Assembly: GCA_964400875.1 (NCBI GenBank) | Contig: CAYNWK010000078.1 | Location: forward strand, 1-19,154 | DNA from: CAYNWK01 sp964400875 | GTDB lineage: Bacteria; Chloroflexota; Anaerolineae; Anaerolineales; UBA4823 | Length of the DNA stretch: 19,154 bases | Direction of reading: 5' to 3' | Shown here: positions 17,341-19,154 of the stretch, in pieces | How positions within the stretch are numbered: position 1 is the stretch's first letter | How the letters are laid out: the number at the start of each line of letters is the position of its first letter | Notes under the pieces: generated by a model | What the model saw: the letters and a program-made list of their open reading frames with translations, nothing else | The model's database searches: none | Told to the model about the DNA's origin: nothing | Translations under genes and position numbers: made by a program

Positions 17341-17455
17341 CTCCGCAGGTCACTTCGGGCCGCGCATTATGCGCGAGCGCGCCGGCGAGATCGGCGCCGA
17401 GCTGTCCATCGAGAGTGAGCCCGAGGTGGGCCCGCAAATTACGGTGCGCCGGAGA
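17341..17455 (+). pseudogene. C-terminal stub of a histidine kinase gene
   Basis: Starting 8 bp after the activase stop, the frame at 17342 reads SAGHFGPRIMRERAGEIG..., the last part of a HATPase domain. About 27 of 38 residues match the end of the kinase encoded upstream, including 22 of the first 25. The DNA is near-identical over 77 bp and then decays. The frame stays open to a TAG near 17534 and happens to be in phase with the activase TGA. There is no start and no catalytic part, so it is a relic. The rest of 17333-17555 holds nothing I can identify. Confidence 0.9.
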
Positions 17456-17555
17456 AGCGTTCAGAACCGATATCTTTGCCGTTTGCGACGGCGTTCAAAC
17501 CTGGGCGCTCTCAATAAACTCTCATCCGGGGGATAGCTATTTGCTGAATCCGCCC

Positions 17556-17804
17556 TCATTGCGACCGGCGCATGCTGATGCTGCGAAGGTTGAAGAATAT
17601 TGCGGCGAAAAACATGGGCAGCGCAAAGCCGCCGGCGAAGACTTGGATGGTGTGGAGCATCGCTTTATCTTGAATTAACTGGACGAAATACGCTCCCAAC
17701 AGTCTGCCGTCAGCGATCATCGATGCGAACAGCGCTACCAGCAAAAAAGCCATTCCAGCCCTCAGAGACCCCTGGGGGTTTCGAAGCCTTCGTTTGAGTT
17801 CCAT
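17556..17804 (-). CDS. Small two-helix membrane protein (third gene of the HTH cassette)
   Basis: Family not recognised. The ATG at 17804 (82 aa) is preferred because GGAGG lies 5 nt upstream; an ATG four codons earlier overlaps that site. A basic N-terminus (MELKRRLRNPQGSLR) is followed by one helix (~15-36, GMAFLLVALFASMIADG), a short polar loop and a second helix (~49-72, HTIQVFAGGFALPMFFAAIFF), ending in basic NLRSISMRRSQ. By the positive-inside rule both ends face the cytoplasm. It begins 30 bp after the stop of the preceding small membrane protein and belongs to the same transcript as the HTH regulator. It may form a complex with that protein; this is inference from the pairing. Confidence 0.75.
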   Translation of the reverse strand: MELKRRLRNPQGSLRAGMAFLLVALFASMIADGRLLGAYFVQLIQDKAMLHTIQVFAGGFALPMFFAAIFFNLRSISMRRSQ

Positions 17805-17834
17805 TTCATCCTCCATAAATCTGGTTTGTTTCTA

Positions 17835-18062
17835 CTAATGGGTCAGTTGTAAGTAAATCATGAGGCTGATTTTGGTCAGGGCCATTGCCAGCATGATGAC
17901 GATCAGATCGACGCGCCAGACCTGGTTGGCAATTAATTCATACATCACCCATACGCCCATTAGGAGCGTCCCGACGATCACAGCCCAGCGGGTGGAGTAA
18001 TAACGGTGCATGAAAAAGCGCTCATCAACAGAAAATAATTTTGAAAATAAGTCATCGAGCAT
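17835..18062 (-). CDS. Small two-helix membrane protein coupled to the HTH regulator
   Basis: Family not recognised. The ATG at 18062 (75 aa) has GGAGG 9 nt upstream; an earlier in-frame ATG (18095) lacks one. The soluble N-terminus MLDDLFSKLFSVDERFFMHR is amphipathic. Two transmembrane helices follow, ~27-46 (WAVIVGTLLMGVWVMYELIA) and ~51-73 (VDLIVIMLAMALTKISLMIY). The gene overlaps the end of the HTH gene by 11 bp, so the two are translationally coupled and probably needed in a fixed ratio. One possibility is that it holds or controls the regulator at the membrane; another is that it is simply a regulated envelope protein. The sequence does not decide. Confidence 0.75.
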   Translation of the reverse strand: MLDDLFSKLFSVDERFFMHRYYSTRWAVIVGTLLMGVWVMYELIANQVWRVDLIVIMLAMALTKISLMIYLQLTH

Positions 18063-18276
18063 GGCGGTCGTCCTCCACAAGGCTGAAGAGTTCATCGGTC
18101 GAACAGCGAAAGAAGCGAGCGAAGCGCAGCGCCAGCGGCAGGCTGGGGGTGTAGCGGCCGCGTTCGATCGCGTTGATGCTCTGGCGGGATACCCCTACTG
18201 CCTGGGCCAAGTCATCCTGGGTCAGGCCGCGCTCCGTGCGGTAATTCCGGATCTGGTTGCTAACTTCTTCACTCAT
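18052..18276 (-). CDS. XRE/Cro-type HTH transcriptional regulator
   Basis: A 74-aa DNA-binding protein that is essentially one HTH_3 domain (residues ~8-62). The pattern is canonical: NQIRNYRTERGLTQDDLAQA, VGVSRQSINAIERGRYTPS, LPLALRFARFFRCSTDELFS. The 'YRxERGLTQ...LA...GVSRQxIxxIERGxYxPS' signature matches the small YozG/Xre-like regulators that often sit beside small membrane proteins. It probably binds as a dimer to the TGTAAAG palindrome in its own promoter (18288-18305) and represses the cassette. The ATG at 18276 has only a weak ribosome site, so expression may be low. Its last 11 bp overlap the next gene. Confidence 0.9.
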   Translation of the reverse strand: MSEEVSNQIRNYRTERGLTQDDLAQAVGVSRQSINAIERGRYTPSLPLALRFARFFRCSTDELFSLVEDDRHAR

Positions 18277-18287
18277 CCATACGTCCG

Positions 18288-18350
18288 TGTAAAGTTTGCT
18301 TTACATGATAGTATACACGAAAATTCGTAAATGTCAAGCTCGCTTTACAT
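18288..18350 (-). promoter_or_regulatory. Promoter and probable operator of the HTH/membrane-protein cassette
   Basis: On the minus strand a consensus -35 TTGACA (plus 18332-18337) and a TATACT -10 (18310-18315) are separated by 16 bp. The perfect palindrome TGTAAAGTTTGCTTTACA (18288-18305, 7-bp arms) covers the expected start site and early leader. A further GCTTTACAT half-site (18342-18350) repeats the one at 18298-18306, 44 bp away and just upstream of the -35. Flanking a strong promoter with matching sites is a typical autorepression layout. The promoter is seen directly; the binding protein is inferred. Confidence 0.8.
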
Positions 18351-18353
18351 CTT

Positions 18354-18406
18354 GAAAATAAGCTAAGGAGTGTTTTTGCAGGCTTAGCCCGCAAAAACAC
18401 TCCTTA
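18354..18406 (-). terminator. Strong hairpin terminator upstream of the HTH cassette
   Basis: A perfect 16-bp stem (arms 18364-18379 and 18391-18406) with an 11-nt loop that can extend the stem by GGC/GCC. On the minus strand it is followed by AGCTTATTTT, a moderate T-run. It ends whatever transcript comes from the right (the 77-aa gene or the candidate small RNA) just before the HTH promoter. Confidence 0.75.
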
Positions 18407-18480
18407 ATCCCTCAGAGACAAGCAGATTCTCCCCTGCGGACAAGAGAACAAAAGTTCACCCTTGCCGGGGCGCAGGAATC
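18355..18480 (-). ncRNA. Candidate small structured RNA
   Basis: Between the 77-aa gene and the HTH promoter, the minus strand has TATAAT (plus 18483-18488). Directly after it comes a ~56-nt imperfect hairpin that runs from GATTC (18480-18476) to GAATC near 18425. Its segments are GATTC/GAATC, CTGC/GCAG, GG/CC, CAAG/CTTG and GAAC/GTTC around a TTTT loop, with small bulges. It is followed by the strong terminator at 18364-18406. The implied transcript is about 120 nt. The -35 region is poor. The same sequence could instead be the structured 3' end of the 77-aa gene's mRNA. No known RNA family is recognised. Confidence 0.3.
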
Positions 18481-18496
18481 GGATTATATTACCTGT

Positions 18497-18533
18497 GCAG
18501 GCGTTTGGGTGCCCCCCTCACCCAGGCGCCTGC
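18497..18533 (-). other. GC-rich hairpin directly after the 77-aa gene
   Basis: A 15-bp stem with two mismatched or wobble positions (arms 18497-18511 and 18519-18533) starts 4 nt after the stop codon. No T-run follows on the minus strand, so it is a poor intrinsic terminator on its own. It may be a 3' stabilising structure. On the plus strand it is followed by gtcttta. Confidence 0.45.
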
Positions 18534-18537
18534 GTCT

Positions 18538-18771
18538 TTAACCCTCAGGCCAGCTACCCTTTTGGATGCGATATTTGATCTGTTCCCGGACCTGCTCGAG
18601 CAGGTTGTTGAATTGTGCGGGGTGTTCAGGATCGTTAGCCATCGCGTGCAGTTCTAAACTCTGCAGCAAGTCGATGATCAGAGGTTCCCAGGCTGGCACC
18701 TCATGGGTGATCGAATCGATGTTATTGGCCAGATCATCGACGGCCTGTCTGAGTTCATCTGAATTTAACAA
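18538..18771 (-). CDS. Small acidic helical protein of unknown function, TTG start
   Basis: A 77-aa soluble protein, family not recognised. The start codon is TTG, strongly supported by a perfect AGGAGGT 5 nt upstream; no ATG in frame has such support. The sequence is predicted almost wholly helical: SDELRQAVDDLANNIDSI, then WEPLIIDLLQSLELHAM, then FNNLLEQVREQIKYRIQ, ending in GSWPEG. There are no cysteines, no membrane segment and no HTH. It resembles small helical bundle proteins that act as partners or modulators, but nothing specific can be claimed. A hairpin follows 4 nt after the stop. Confidence 0.75.
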   Translation of the reverse strand: MLNSDELRQAVDDLANNIDSITHEVPAWEPLIIDLLQSLELHAMANDPEHPAQFNNLLEQVREQIKYRIQKGSWPEG

Positions 18772-18817
18772 GGCTGACCTCCTCTTCCGGTTAGCTGGCG
18801 ACCTCCGAGAGTTTATC

Positions 18818-18943
18818 TCAATGGCCCTCGATGGAACTGGCGTATCGCCACATATCTTTGACCAATTTTCTCTTGGACTGCCTCAAACGATCCAATATCA
18901 TTTTACAATAACCCACAGATGCGCCCATTTCAGGTGCGCCCAT
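18818..18943 (-). CDS. Possible 41-codon small ORF with a duplicated N-terminus
   Basis: An ATG-started frame of 41 codons upstream of the 77-aa gene. The peptide begins MGAPEMGASVGYCKMILDRL and continues with a basic segment (RQSKRKLVKDMWRY) to SSIEGH. A 15-bp tandem repeat lies in frame and gives EMGAP-EMGAS. No good ribosome site is present; an AGGG about 17 nt upstream lies inside a palindrome. It may be a real small protein, a leader peptide, or the relic of a longer gene. Confidence is low. Confidence 0.22.
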   Translation of the reverse strand: MGAPEMGASVGYCKMILDRLRQSKRKLVKDMWRYASSIEGH

Positions 18944-18965
18944 TTCAATAGGGGATTTCCCTATT
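18920..18965. repeat. Tandem 13-bp repeat next to a palindrome
   Basis: TGCGCCCATTTCA occurs at 18920-18932 and 18935-18947 (15-bp period). It is followed at once by the perfect inverted repeat AATAGGG-GATTT-CCCTATT (18947-18965). The 312-bp gap 18772-19083 otherwise holds only the possible small ORF and the terminator at 19006-19039. This could be a control region for the 77-aa gene. Confidence 0.6.
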
Positions 18966-19005
18966 TTGAGGCAGATCGAGGTTATTCAGTTCATTGACTC
19001 AATAA

Positions 19006-19039
19006 AACGAGTTGTTGAGCAAACACTCGACAACTCGTT
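19006..19039 (-). terminator. Terminator after the gene that enters from the right edge
   Basis: A 14-bp stem with one wobble pair (arms 19006-19019 and 19026-19039) and a 6-nt loop. On the minus strand it is followed by TTTTATTG, a good T-run; on the plus strand by tcgttttcg, so it may work both ways. It lies ~45 bp after the stop of the partial gene at the window edge. Confidence 0.8.
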
Positions 19040-19083
19040 TCGTTTTCGTAGGGGACAATGTCTCGGAAATCCTGGGACCACCC

Positions 19084-19154
19084 TCAACTCCGGATGGGCA
19101 AGCGGTTGATCTCGTCCAGCTTGTTCATCAAGGCTCCGCTCATTTCGGCGGCGA
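19084..19154 (-). CDS. C-terminal end of a gene cut by the window edge
   Basis: The last 22 codons of a leftward frame are visible: AAEMSGALMNKLDEINRLPI then RS and TGA. Helix-like character, correct orientation, and a strong terminator ~45 bp downstream support a real gene. Too little is present to name the product. Confidence 0.5.
   Translation of the reverse strand, partial: AAEMSGALMNKLDEINRLPIRS

Noticed and set aside
12995..17455. A transposon or integron cassette carrying the activase
   Set aside because: Flanking direct repeats are explained by kinase coding sequence; no transposase, integrase, terminal inverted repeats or attachment site was seen.
17415..17678. An 87-codon plus-strand ORF after the activase
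   Set aside because: It runs out of frame through the kinase stub and then antisense through the small membrane protein gene; no ribosome site or motif.
18920..18947. Start of a CRISPR-like repeat array
   Set aside because: Only two copies of a 13-bp unit with a 2-bp spacer; no further repeats and no cas genes.
18566..18997. A 143-codon plus-strand ORF at the right end
   Set aside because: It overlaps antisense the 77-aa gene, which has a perfect Shine-Dalgarno; the translation is Ser/Cys/Leu-rich without features.

Overview
The window looks like chromosome of an anaerobic member of the Chloroflexota (Anaerolineae-like). This is an inference, not a marker-gene assignment. It rests on moderately high GC, a MalT/LAL-type LuxR regulator, a CAP plus triple-LysM surface protein, CPBP proteases, NarL-type two-component genes with an ABC-type binding protein, and a giant fused (R)-2-hydroxyacyl-CoA dehydratase activase, a family known from strict anaerobes. 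No rRNA, tRNA, CRISPR array, transposase or integrase is visible.

Left block (135-8482), all on the minus strand. A probable operon runs leftwards: a SemiSWEET-sized PQ-loop membrane protein, a FAD-dependent monooxygenase-like oxidoreductase, and a secreted CAP/LysM protein with a C-terminal anchor. Upstream of it lie an 887-aa ATP-dependent LAL regulator with its own extended -10 promoter, a membrane-anchored hypothetical protein closed by a clear terminator, and a CPBP intramembrane protease. Behind the protease sits the leftover C-terminus of a second, related CPBP gene.

Central block (8612-17455), plus strand. A tightly packed signalling operon encodes a NarL-type response regulator, a Tat/lipoprotein solute-binding protein and a Cache-HAMP-GAF HisKA_3 histidine kinase. 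Intergenic gaps are 6 and 1 bp and no transporter permease is present, so the binding protein may sense for the kinase. It is followed by a 1445-aa activase with two ASKHA ATPase domains, a four-Cys motif, a DUF2229-like module and a HgdB-like C-terminus. Only 8 bp after the activase stop lies a near-identical copy of the last ~40 codons of the histidine kinase gene, so the activase is flanked by direct repeats of kinase sequence.

Right block (17556-19154), minus strand. A three-gene cassette encodes an XRE/Cro HTH regulator and two tiny two-helix membrane proteins. Its consensus-like promoter carries a TGTAAAG-type palindrome at the start site, which suggests autoregulation. Upstream are a strong terminator hairpin, a possible small structured RNA, a 77-aa helical protein that starts at TTG behind a perfect Shine-Dalgarno, a possible 41-codon small ORF with an in-frame tandem repeat, another terminator, and the last 22 codons of a gene that runs off the window.

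The items most worth a second look are the RR/binding-protein/kinase trio, the two C-terminal gene stubs, the repeat-flanked activase, the HTH/small-membrane-protein cassette with its operator, and the candidate RNA.
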